DNA of 7,002 nt from positions 1 to 7,002 of the forward strand of contig CAZMRF010000096.1 in the NCBI GenBank assembly GCA_964568735.1. The letters are read 5' to 3'. Made by a program: the position numbers and the translations under genes. Below, piece by piece: positions 1 to 5,787 of the stretch (the first letter of the stretch is position 1; each line of letters begins with the position of its first letter). The notes under the pieces are model-generated. The model ran no database searches. It had not been told where the DNA came from and saw only the letters and a list, made by a program, of their open reading frames with translations. This stretch comes from CAZMRF01 sp964568735 (GTDB lineage Bacteria > Acidobacteriota > Polarisedimenticolia > JACPZX01).

Positions 1-1139
1 CCGCGCGCGAAGGTGAGACCCTTTTTCTCGTTCACGGGGATCTGCGTGATCCCCGGGAGCTGGTACTCCACGGGATCCTCGATCGTGATGATCTTGTCCT
101 CTTCGCTCTTGATCTCGCTGAGGGCCGCGTAGAGCGTCGTGGTCTTCCCCGACCCCGTGGGGCCCGTGACGAGGAACATCCCGTAGGGCTCGGTGATCTG
201 CTTGCGGAGGATCTTCAGCTCTGCCTCCTCGAAGCCGAGGACGCTCAGGTTCAGCTCGCTGAACTCCTCGTTGGCGGATTCCTTGTCGAGGATCCGGATG
301 ACGCAGTCCTCACCGTGCACCGACGGCATGATGCTCACCCGGAAGTCGATGGCGCGGCCCTTTACCTTGAGCTTGAACCGCCCGTCCTGGGGGATGCGCT
401 TCTCCGCGATGTCCAGCTCCGACATCACCTTGATCCTCGAGATGATGGTCGAGTGGAACTGCTTGTCGATCGGGTCCATGGCCTGGTAGAGCGAGCCGTC
501 GATCCGGTACTTGATGACCACGTCGCGATCTCGCGTCTCCACGTGGATGTCCGACGCGCGGCGCTGCAGGGCGTTGAAGACCATCGAGTCGACGAGCTTG
601 ATGATGGGCGACTGATCGGAGGTCAGCCTGTCCATCGAGAGCGTCTCTTCGCCGTCCTCGTCATCGCGGATGATCTGGACCCGGAATTCCTCCGTGGCCT
701 GCTCGAGCACCCTCTGGCTCGACTCGGACTTCTTGAGGATCTCCTGGATGGCGCTCTGGGTGCCCACCACGACGTCGACCTGCATCGCGAGGAGGCTCTC
801 GAGCTCGTCGAGCATCAGGATGTCGGTGGGATCGGAGACGATGATGACGAGAGCGCTGCCCCGCTTCTGGTAGGGCACGAAGTTGTACCTGAGCATCAGA
901 TCCACCGGGATGGAACGGAAGAGCTCGTGGTCGATCTGGAAGTCCTTGAGGTCCACGTACTCCAGCCCCAGCCTCGAGGCCAGTCTCTGGGCCACGAGGT
1001 TGTCGGTGGCGACCTCGCCCTCGGGAGTGACGCTTCCGGACAGATCGGTGAGGCTCTCGACCGAGCCGAGGTGCTCCGCCGGGTCCTGCGCCGCCCGCCG
1101 GCCTGGCCCCATCCTCGAAACGTCCTCTCTTTCCTGCAT
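1..1139 (-). CDS. gspE: GspE/PilB-family secretion/pilus assembly ATPase, partial (3' end beyond left edge)
   Basis: Cytoplasmic hexameric ATPase that powers pseudopilus or pilus assembly in type II secretion or type IV pilus machines. About 379 codons are visible, with no stop before the left edge. Residues ~45-140 resemble the GspE N-terminal domain that docks to the inner-membrane platform. Residues ~175-285 form the N2 domain with ASDIHVE (195-201) and RIDG (212-215). The Walker A motif GPTGSGKTTT is at 326-335 and the Asp box ITIEDPVEYQ at 351-360. The sequence ends in GLTFARG, just before the expected LRxxLRQDPD Walker B stretch, so Walker B and any tetracysteine zinc motif are outside the window. 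The ATG at 1139 has an AGGAG ribosome site five bases upstream, which starts at the gspF stop codon. The gene follows gspF by nine bases. The family is certain; choosing gspE over pilB is inference, because the pilin genes are not visible. Confidence 0.93.
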   Translation of the reverse strand, partial: MQEREDVSRMGPGRRAAQDPAEHLGSVESLTDLSGSVTPEGEVATDNLVAQRLASRLGLEYVDLKDFQIDHELFRSIPVDLMLRYNFVPYQKRGSALVIIVSDPTDILMLDELESLLAMQVDVVVGTQSAIQEILKKSESSQRVLEQATEEFRVQIIRDDEDGEETLSMDRLTSDQSPIIKLVDSMVFNALQRRASDIHVETRDRDVVIKYRIDGSLYQAMDPIDKQFHSTIISRIKVMSELDIAEKRIPQDGRFKLKVKGRAIDFRVSIMPSVHGEDCVIRILDKESANEEFSELNLSVLGFEEAELKILRKQITEPYGMFLVTGPTGSGKTTTLYAALSEIKSEEDKIITIEDPVEYQLPGITQIPVNEKKGLTFAR

Positions 1140-1148
1140 GGTGTCTCC

Positions 1149-2366
1149 TCAGAACTGCGTCGCCGTGTAGCTCCGGATGAGAGGCAGGTAGATCGCGAGG
1201 AGCATCACCGCGATCACCCCCGCCATGAAGATCAGCATCAGGGGCTCCATCAGCGAGACGAGCGTCGTGAGATTCGAGTCGATCTCCTCGTCGTAGAAAT
1301 TGGCGACGTTCGTGAGCATCTCCTCCAGCGCCCCGGTCGACTCCCCGACCTTGACCATCTCGACCGCCATGTCGGTCATGAGGTTGGTCCGCTCGAGGGA
1401 CTCCCACAGCGATCCGCCTTCGCGCACCTTCTGGGCGACCGCGAGCATCTCCCTCTCGAAGAGCAGGTTGCCGATCGCCCGGGCGGAGGCCTCGAGGCTT
1501 CCCACGAGCGGGATGCCGCCCGCAATCAGGGTCGAGAGCGTCCTCGAGAATCTCGAGATCGCGTAGCGGCGCCAGATGCCGCCCAGGAGCGGGATCTTGA
1601 GCTTCCAGGAGTCGAGCTGGAGAGCGCCGGCCGGAGTGCGAATCCAGGCGGCAATCGCGGCCGAGCCGCCGATGGCCGCCGCGAGGATGAAGATGATGTT
1701 CGACTGCACGATGGCCGAGAACCCCACGACCATGCGGGTGACGAGCGGGAGCTCGGCGCCGAAGTCTTTGAAGAACTCCTCGAACTTCGGAATGATGAAG
1801 GTGACCAGGAGCACAACGAGGCCGCCGGCGAACAGCAACAGGATCGCCGGGTAGATCAGGGCCGAGACGACCTTCTTTCTCACCGCCAGTACCGTCTTCA
1901 AGTAAGTGACGTAGCGGCGCAGCACCGTCGCGATCTCGCCCGATTTCTCGCCCGAGGCGAGGCTCGAGCAGTAGATCCGCGGGAAGAGGCCGCCCTGGGC
2001 CTCGAAGGCCTCGGAGAGCGCGGCGCCGGCCTTCACGCGGTCCCGTATGTCGAGGAGCGCTCTCCGAAAGACCGGGTTCTTCCGCCTCTCCACGAGCGCC
2101 TGGAGGCTCGTGATGATGGGCAGCCCCGCATGAACGAGCGAGGCCAGCTCCTGGTTGAAGACGAGGAACTCCTTCGAGGAGATCCTCCGGCGCCTGAAGG
2201 CCGAGAAGTCGATCAGGTAGTCGATGCCGCCCTTCTTCCGCAGGGCATAGACGTAGTAGTCGCGGGACTCGAAGTCCTGCCGGAGGGCGTCCTCGCTCTC
2301 CGCGGTGAAGACCTGCTCGACGACCTCCCCTCCGGGCATGCCGACCTTGCAGACGAATTCGGCCAT
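1149..2366 (-). CDS. gspF: GspF/PilC-family inner-membrane platform protein
   Basis: Polytopic inner-membrane protein on which the GspE ATPase acts during pseudopilus or pilus assembly. At 405 residues it has the usual family length. Two T2SSF repeats are visible (about 66-190 and 268-393), each with the conserved glycine-rich signature: GEKSGEI at 139-145 and GESTGAL at 341-347. Hydrophobic spans lie near 169-193, 218-241 and 371-396, and the last reads EPLMLIF...LPL as in the family. The ATG at 2366 is preferred: AGGTGA lies five bases upstream and the product begins MAEF, like family members. An in-frame GTG at 2375 would add three residues and give a GTGA overlap with the upstream stop, so it cannot be excluded. 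It sits five bases after the secretin-like gene and nine before gspE, so coupled translation is likely. PilC is the alternative name if the system is a type IV pilus. Confidence 0.93.
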   Translation of the reverse strand: MAEFVCKVGMPGGEVVEQVFTAESEDALRQDFESRDYYVYALRKKGGIDYLIDFSAFRRRRISSKEFLVFNQELASLVHAGLPIITSLQALVERRKNPVFRRALLDIRDRVKAGAALSEAFEAQGGLFPRIYCSSLASGEKSGEIATVLRRYVTYLKTVLAVRKKVVSALIYPAILLLFAGGLVVLLVTFIIPKFEEFFKDFGAELPLVTRMVVGFSAIVQSNIIFILAAAIGGSAAIAAWIRTPAGALQLDSWKLKIPLLGGIWRRYAISRFSRTLSTLIAGGIPLVGSLEASARAIGNLLFEREMLAVAQKVREGGSLWESLERTNLMTDMAVEMVKVGESTGALEEMLTNVANFYDEEIDSNLTTLVSLMEPLMLIFMAGVIAVMLLAIYLPLIRSYTATQF

Positions 2367-2371
2367 GGAGG

Positions 2372-3109
2372 TCACCTGCCCACGGCGGGGGGAACGGGCC
2401 CGCCCGGCTCGAGCGTCGCCGTGACGGAGAGGAAGAGCGCCCTCTGGCTGTCCTGGCTCCGGGTCGCGCCGATGAAGAGGGGCCGGCCGTCACGGAGGTT
2501 CAGGACCGTGTCCCAGATCGGGACGAATCGCTGCGAGCCGTCGGCCTCCTTCACGATCCGGTCGAGGGCGAAGCGGTCGAAGCGGGCGACGCCCTGAGGC
2601 TCCGCGACCGTGGCCACCGAGAAGCGCACGCGGAAGCGATCGCTGATGTTCAGCGTGGAGCTCGCCCCTTCGACGCCGATGATCGATGCGCTTCCGATCA
2701 CCGAAACCTCGCTCCACTTGGTGACGTCGTCTATCAGAGAGGGCACGCGGGTCCCCCTCCCGCGACGCGGGGCATCGACCGGCGGCGCCTCCGCGGCGTC
2801 GAGGAGCTGGATGACGAGGCGCACCGACCTCGGGGGCTGGTCGAACCTCGCGATGATCCCCTCGATGCGCGCGACTCTCTCCGGCTCGTCACGGATGGTG
2901 ATCGCCTTCAGCCTGGGCTGGACCATGTAGGAGCCGCGCTCTCCGATGTAGGGCTCGATGAGGAGGATCACCTCCTCGACGGGCTTGAAGCGGACGTTGA
3001 AGATGCGGGTCTCGAGGCCCTCCTCGGATGCGGCCCCGGCGGGAGCCGGGAGGCAGAGGGCGGCGACGAGACCCAGGGCAGGCAGCAGCCACCCGCGCGC
3101 GCGCCTCAC
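2372..3109 (-). CDS. Secreted secretin-N-domain protein without a recognisable outer-membrane barrel
   Basis: The 245-residue product starts with a signal peptide: basic MRRARG, a hydrophobic core at about 7-20 and a likely cleavage site after PAPAGA (26). Residues ~34-103 read like a secretin N1/NolW-type domain, with RIFNVRFKPVEEVILLI, then AITIRDEP, then a helix ending in IIARFD, the beta-alpha-beta-beta-alpha pattern that lines the periplasmic channel of GspD/PilQ. Residues ~120-235 are beta-rich and include LRDGRPLFIGATRS, which loosely recalls the dGqtlviGGl segment of the secretin core. True secretins usually exceed 500 residues, so this is either a truncated or split secretin or an accessory periplasmic protein. 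The GTG at 3109 overlaps the anti-sigma stop by four bases (GTGA) and places the signal peptide correctly. The frame stays open upstream to 3334, but that extension would hide the signal peptide and overlap the anti-sigma gene. Secretin N-domain assignment is fairly confident; the role is inferred. Confidence 0.75.
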   Translation of the reverse strand: MRRARGWLLPALGLVAALCLPAPAGAASEEGLETRIFNVRFKPVEEVILLIEPYIGERGSYMVQPRLKAITIRDEPERVARIEGIIARFDQPPRSVRLVIQLLDAAEAPPVDAPRRGRGTRVPSLIDDVTKWSEVSVIGSASIIGVEGASSTLNISDRFRVRFSVATVAEPQGVARFDRFALDRIVKEADGSQRFVPIWDTVLNLRDGRPLFIGATRSQDSQRALFLSVTATLEPGGPVPPAVGR

Positions 3110-3690
3110 AGCTCGATCGCCTCGTCCACGATGAGGACCACCTCGGTCACCGCCCGATCCTCTCCGATGACCTTCATCGTGAGGACGTGGGCCGTGGGGG
3201 AACGGACCTCCTCGACGGCGGGCAGCGCCGGCGCCGCGGCCGGCGCGAGGGTTGCCTGGTCCCCCGCACCTCCATGGAGAAAGGGATCGACGGCGACCAA
3301 GCCACCCGTGGGCTCCTTCATCGCAAGCTCCCACGGGCGCATCAGCGCCAGCCCGGAGAGGAGGAGAAGGGCCGCCGCGGCGGCCCAGGCCAGCGCGGGC
3401 TTCGGCAGCAACCGGTCGAGGAGGCTGGGTGCCGGGAGGGGCTTGCGGATCTCGGCGCGGACGGCGGGCCAGAATCCGGCCCAGAACTCATCATCGCGGG
3501 CCTCCTCCGAGAGTGGCGCGAAGATCTTGAGCGGCTCGCGCTCCATGACTCTCCGGTGGCACTCCGAGCACCTCTGGAAGTGAAGCTGGATGGCCCGGGC
3601 CTCGGGGGGAGGGACCTGCCCCTCGAGGTAGGAGTCGAGGTAGGCGCGCACCCTCTCGCACTCGAAGATCTCGCGGGGTCCTGTGCTCAC
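3106..3690 (-). CDS. Anti-sigma factor with N-terminal zinc finger and one membrane span
   Basis: Predicted inner-membrane anti-sigma factor that sequesters the ECF sigma factor encoded just upstream. The 194-residue protein has a cytoplasmic zf-HC2/ZAS domain with Cys11, then His37-x3-Cys41-x2-Cys44 (the HFQRCSEC signature), which is the classical zinc-binding anti-sigma pattern. A linker (~55-97) leads to one transmembrane segment (~98-117, alanine and leucine rich). A periplasmic tail of about 77 residues follows, rich in Ala and Pro near 149-160 and ending in an acidic hydrophobic stretch. No known sensor domain is recognised in the tail. The GTG start at 3690 has an AGGG ribosome site four bases upstream. 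The 51-base gap after the sigma gene contains a hairpin, and the stop overlaps the next gene by four bases. Zinc binding and partner choice rest on family knowledge and gene order; the signal sensed is unknown. Confidence 0.88.
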   Translation of the reverse strand: MSTGPREIFECERVRAYLDSYLEGQVPPPEARAIQLHFQRCSECHRRVMEREPLKIFAPLSEEARDDEFWAGFWPAVRAEIRKPLPAPSLLDRLLPKPALAWAAAAALLLLSGLALMRPWELAMKEPTGGLVAVDPFLHGGAGDQATLAPAAAPALPAVEEVRSPTAHVLTMKVIGEDRAVTEVVLIVDEAIEL

Positions 3691-3711
3691 GGCACCCTCA
3701 TGATGAAGGCC

Positions 3712-3729
3712 GCCCGAGGGCTCTCGGGC
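3712..3729 (-). other. Perfect 7-bp hairpin between sigma and anti-sigma genes
   Basis: GCCCGAG, a four-base loop and CTCGGGC form a perfect inverted repeat in the 51-base gap between the sigma stop and the anti-sigma start. On the minus-strand transcript it is followed by GGCCTTC rather than a U tract, so it is not a standard intrinsic terminator. It may be an RNA-processing or attenuation element that sets the sigma to anti-sigma ratio, or chance pairing in GC-rich DNA. Confidence 0.4.
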
Positions 3730-3741
3730 CAGCAGGGAAGA

Positions 3742-4320
3742 TCAGCGCGCTCCTGGAAGGAGCTCCGGGTATTTCCTGCGCAGGAACTCTCGCAGCCGGT
3801 GGCGCGCCTGGAGGAGGTGGTTCCTGACGGTCGAGGCACGGATGCCCATGACGTGGGCCACGTCATCGGTGCTGAGACCCTCGATCTCGCGAAGGGTGAA
3901 GGCGGCCCGCTGCGGAGGGGTGAGGCGGAGAGCCGCCTCCTCGAAGATGCGACGGATCTCGGCGCAGTAGAGGGCCGAGTCCTGCTCGGGACCGAGCGGG
4001 CCGGGAGGGGCCGCCGGCTCGGACTCAGGCCAGTCCAGAGTGGCTCCCCGCTCGCTGCGGGCTTTCCGGTAATGATCCAGGCTGAGGTTGACGACGATGC
4101 GGAAGAACCAGGGGTCGAAGCGCTCGGATTCGCGGAAGCCCGCGAGCGACTGCCAGAGCCTGACGAAGGCGATCTGCGTGATGTCCCTGGCGTCATCCTC
4201 GTCCCCGACGATGTTCAGCGCGATCCGGAAGGCCTTCCCGCGTTTGAGCCTGACGAGCGCCTCGAAGGCCTCCTCGTCGTGCTGCTTGCATCGCCGGATC
4301 AGACTACGTTCGTCGGTCAT
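3742..4320 (-). CDS. ECF (sigma-70 family) RNA polymerase sigma factor
   Basis: Alternative sigma factor of 192 residues, the usual ECF size, that directs RNA polymerase to a specific promoter set. Region 2 spans about 7-88: DEDDARDITQIAFVRLW at 41-57 corresponds to the core-binding part, and FDPWFFRIVVNLSLDHYRK at 68-86 to the -10 recognition part. A Pro- and Gly-rich linker (~98-114) follows. Region 4 spans about 125-183, with LTPPQRAAFTLREIEGLS and a helix-turn-helix around VAHVMGIRASTVRNHL (154-169) that should read the -35 element. The next gene is a zinc-finger anti-sigma factor, the usual ECF partner. The ATG at 4320 matches the family N-terminus (MTDERSLIRR), but no good ribosome site precedes it; the upstream 20 bases are almost pure G and C. 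It resembles RpoE/SigW-type ECFs, but the exact group cannot be named. Confidence 0.95.
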   Translation of the reverse strand: MTDERSLIRRCKQHDEEAFEALVRLKRGKAFRIALNIVGDEDDARDITQIAFVRLWQSLAGFRESERFDPWFFRIVVNLSLDHYRKARSERGATLDWPESEPAAPPGPLGPEQDSALYCAEIRRIFEEAALRLTPPQRAAFTLREIEGLSTDDVAHVMGIRASTVRNHLLQARHRLREFLRRKYPELLPGAR

Positions 4321-4337
4321 CCACGCGCCGCCGCCGC

Positions 4338-4382
4338 CCCCCGGAGGGGGCCGGCCGCACGGACAGGGCCCGTCCCGGGCCC
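4338..4382 (-). promoter_or_regulatory. GC-rich structured leader upstream of the sigma gene
   Basis: Two strong inverted repeats lie just before the sigma ATG. GGGCCC, a five-base loop and GGGCCC occupy 4366-4382; a five-C run, a three-base loop and five Gs occupy 4338-4350. The stretch down to the start codon is almost only G and C, and no clear Shine-Dalgarno sequence is visible. On the transcript these would form stable stems close to the start codon and could limit translation. The pairing is seen; the regulatory effect is inferred. Confidence 0.35.
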
Positions 4383-4391
4383 GCTCGCGGA

Positions 4392-4420
4392 GATCTATCC
4401 GGCTTACCCTTCCCTACGAA
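4392..4420 (-). promoter_or_regulatory. Weak sigma-70-like promoter candidate for the sigma/secretion operon
   Basis: On the minus strand TTCGTA (4415-4420) and TAGATC (4392-4397) are separated by 17 bases, the optimal spacing, but each hexamer matches consensus at only three of six positions. It is the best-spaced pair seen in the 184-base gap. The minus strand of this gap contains no AAC trinucleotide, so the usual ECF-type -35 core is missing. Confidence 0.2.
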
Positions 4421-4449
4421 GGAGGCCGGCGATCTGTCTAGGCATTTCT

Positions 4450-4467
4450 CGCGCCGCCTTCGGCGCG
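4450..4467 (-). terminator. Hairpin downstream of thiL, possible terminator
   Basis: CGCGCCG, a four-base loop and CGGCGCG form a perfect 7-bp stem about 40 bases after the thiL stop. On the minus strand it is followed by AGAAATGCC, so there is no U tract, and termination would be weak or depend on other factors. Its position between thiL and the sigma operon fits a transcript boundary. Confidence 0.3.
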
Positions 4468-4504
4468 GCAAGAGGGGCACTCTAGGGAGCACTCACCGGG
4501 GGTG

Positions 4505-5623
4505 TCAACGCCCCGTCAGCCGGAAGGCGTCGTAGCCGAGCAGCCGCATTTTCGAGGTGCGGCCCGCCGCGTCCACGACCCGGAGCCCCTCAGCGCGCGG
4601 CCGGATCCGGCCTATCAAGAAAGGGCCCGTCCCCCGCCCCGCCGGCCAGCCCCGGAGGCGTGGCTCCCGCGAAGGCGGCACGGTGAACAGGAGCTCGTAG
4701 TCCTCGCCCCCTCCTGCCGCGAGATCGAAGGGGTCTTCGCCCGCCCGGGCAGCCCAGAGCCGGGCCTCCCTGGAGACAGGCAGCGCTTCTCGGAGGACCA
4801 GCGCGCCCGTCCCGCTCGCCTCGCAGAGCCTCGCGAGATCGAGGCCGAGCCCGTCGGAGAGATCCATCGCGGCGGAAGCGACCCCCCCTCCGGCCAGGAA
4901 GGCCGCCTCCGCCAGCCGCGCCCCAGGATCCAGGTGACGGGCGATGAGCACCGCGGCTGCCGGGCGGGGAAAGCCGCGGCCTGACTTCGAGCTGCCTCGG
5001 CGCGGAGCGGCGAGGAGGGGCTCGAGCCGCCTCCCTGCCCGGACGTCGCCCGTGCGATGCCACTGGCTCATCGCGCGGCGGTTGGGAGGCCTGACCCGCC
5101 AGCCTCTCGTGAGAAGCGCCCTGCCCCCGGCCGAGGCGCCCAGGGGGCCCGATACGTAGAGGCCGTCACCGGGCCGGGCGCCGCTCCTCGAGAGGAGCTT
5201 CGCACCGGGGACCCCCACGAGCGTGACGGATATGGCCATGCCCGCCGCGGAGCGAACAATGTCCCCGCCGATCCACTCCACGCCCTCTTCGGCCGCCGCC
5301 GAGGCGAAGCCGTCGGCGAAGGCCTCGAAGAACGACTCCGGGAGGTTTTGGGGAAGGGCCAGGGTGAGGAGGCATGCCGTCGGGCGGCCTCCCATCGCGG
5401 CGACGTCGCTGAGGTTGACCGCGAGAGCCTTCCTGCCGATCAGGAAAGCCGGTTCCGATCGCTCGAAATGCACTCCCTCGCAGAGAGCGTCCGCCGTGAG
5501 AAGTCGCCCTTCCGAGAGCGCCGCGTCGTCGCCGGGCCCTCGCGGCGGGGGAGGCATGACGCGGCGGTGACGCCTGACGAGATCGCGCAGGAGGCCCGTC
5601 TCACCGAGCCGGCTCAGGGGCAT
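4505..5623 (-). CDS. thiL: Thiamine-monophosphate kinase ThiL
   Basis: Cytoplasmic kinase that phosphorylates thiamine monophosphate with ATP to make thiamine pyrophosphate, the last step of cofactor synthesis. In the 372-residue product the ThiL motifs appear in order: start MPLSRLGE, GDDAA at 31-35, EGVHF at 49-53, NLSDVAAMGG at 70-79, GGDIVRS at 119-125, RSGARPGD at 146-153, AMDLSDGLGLDL at 252-263 and GGGEDYELLF at 304-313. The ATG at 5623 is chosen because the family begins with PLSRLGE and GGTGA lies five bases upstream; a GTG at 5665 would add 14 residues unlike the family. Two oddities: GGDI replaces the usual GGDT, and a basic insertion (~174-221) makes the protein longer than the typical 310-340 residues. 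Its function is unrelated to the secretion block, and it probably has its own transcript. Confidence 0.95.
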   Translation of the reverse strand: MPLSRLGETGLLRDLVRRHRRVMPPPPRGPGDDAALSEGRLLTADALCEGVHFERSEPAFLIGRKALAVNLSDVAAMGGRPTACLLTLALPQNLPESFFEAFADGFASAAAEEGVEWIGGDIVRSAAGMAISVTLVGVPGAKLLSRSGARPGDGLYVSGPLGASAGGRALLTRGWRVRPPNRRAMSQWHRTGDVRAGRRLEPLLAAPRRGSSKSGRGFPRPAAAVLIARHLDPGARLAEAAFLAGGGVASAAMDLSDGLGLDLARLCEASGTGALVLREALPVSREARLWAARAGEDPFDLAAGGGEDYELLFTVPPSREPRLRGWPAGRGTGPFLIGRIRPRAEGLRVVDAAGRTSKMRLLGYDAFRLTGR

Positions 5624-5691
5624 GGTCTTCACCCGTTGCGAGGAAGCGCGGCCGATGGCAGCCACGGGCCCGTCTGGATCAGGGCGCCTGG

Positions 5692-5697
5692 AGTATA
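5692..5697 (-). promoter_or_regulatory. Candidate -10 box for thiL
   Basis: TATACT on the minus strand matches five of six positions of the sigma-70 -10 consensus and is the most AT-rich spot in the gap between lon and thiL. No convincing -35 hexamer lies 16-18 bases upstream and there is no extended -10 TG, so recognition may need an activator. It would give a leader of about 60 bases before the thiL ATG at 5623. Confidence 0.3.
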
Positions 5698-5722
5698 TCC
5701 GCCGCGGGAATCTCGGAGCTCA

Positions 5723-5730
5723 GGGGGGGG
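5723..5730. repeat. Homopolymer of eight G (plus strand)
   Basis: A run of eight G lies in the gap between lon and thiL, some 25 bases upstream of the candidate -10 box of thiL. Such a tract is prone to slippage in replication and to length errors in sequencing. The tract is seen directly; any effect on promoter strength is conjecture. Confidence 0.6.
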
Positions 5731-5787
5731 TGCGTGAGATCGCTGCCCGGAGGGCCGTCGCGAGCGGTACTCCCTTCCGCTCCCGGC

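Noticed and set aside
661..2493. 610-codon open frame on the minus strand
   Set aside because: It is an alternative frame over gspF and the 5' half of gspE. The product is dominated by Arg, Gly, Pro and Ala and has no motif.
315..2597. 760-codon open frame on the plus strand
   Set aside because: It lies antisense to gspE, gspF and the end of the secretin-like gene, all of which have clear family motifs. Its product is a low-complexity mix of Arg, His, Asp, Glu, Leu and Val with no domain, as expected for the reverse strand of GC-rich genes.
3110..3334. Upstream extension of the secretin-like gene to a start at 3334
   Set aside because: The extension would put 75 residues ahead of a good signal peptide and overlap most of the 3' half of the anti-sigma gene. 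The GTG at 3109 gives the GTGA overlap and the signal peptide at the N-terminus.
3687..4196. 169-codon minus-strand frame within the sigma gene
   Set aside because: It is a Ser-, Arg- and Pro-rich shadow of the sigma factor in another frame.
3028..4485. 485-codon open frame on the plus strand
   Set aside because: It is antisense to the sigma and anti-sigma genes and runs through their intergenic gaps. No domain is recognisable, and the opposite strand explains the region.
4321..4504. Possible small gene in the gap between thiL and the sigma gene (minus frame reaching 4304-4492)
   Set aside because: The 62-residue product is Arg- and Pro-rich with no motif and overlaps the sigma start. The region is better explained as a hairpin plus leader.
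5057..5737. 226-codon plus-strand frame opposite thiL
   Set aside because: It is antisense to a complete thiL with all family motifs, and its composition is typical of a shadow frame.
5624..5787. Possible small gene or RNA gene between lon and thiL
   Set aside because: No start with a ribosome site and a plausible product was seen, and no tRNA-like cloverleaf or other known RNA pattern, including a TPP riboswitch, was recognised.
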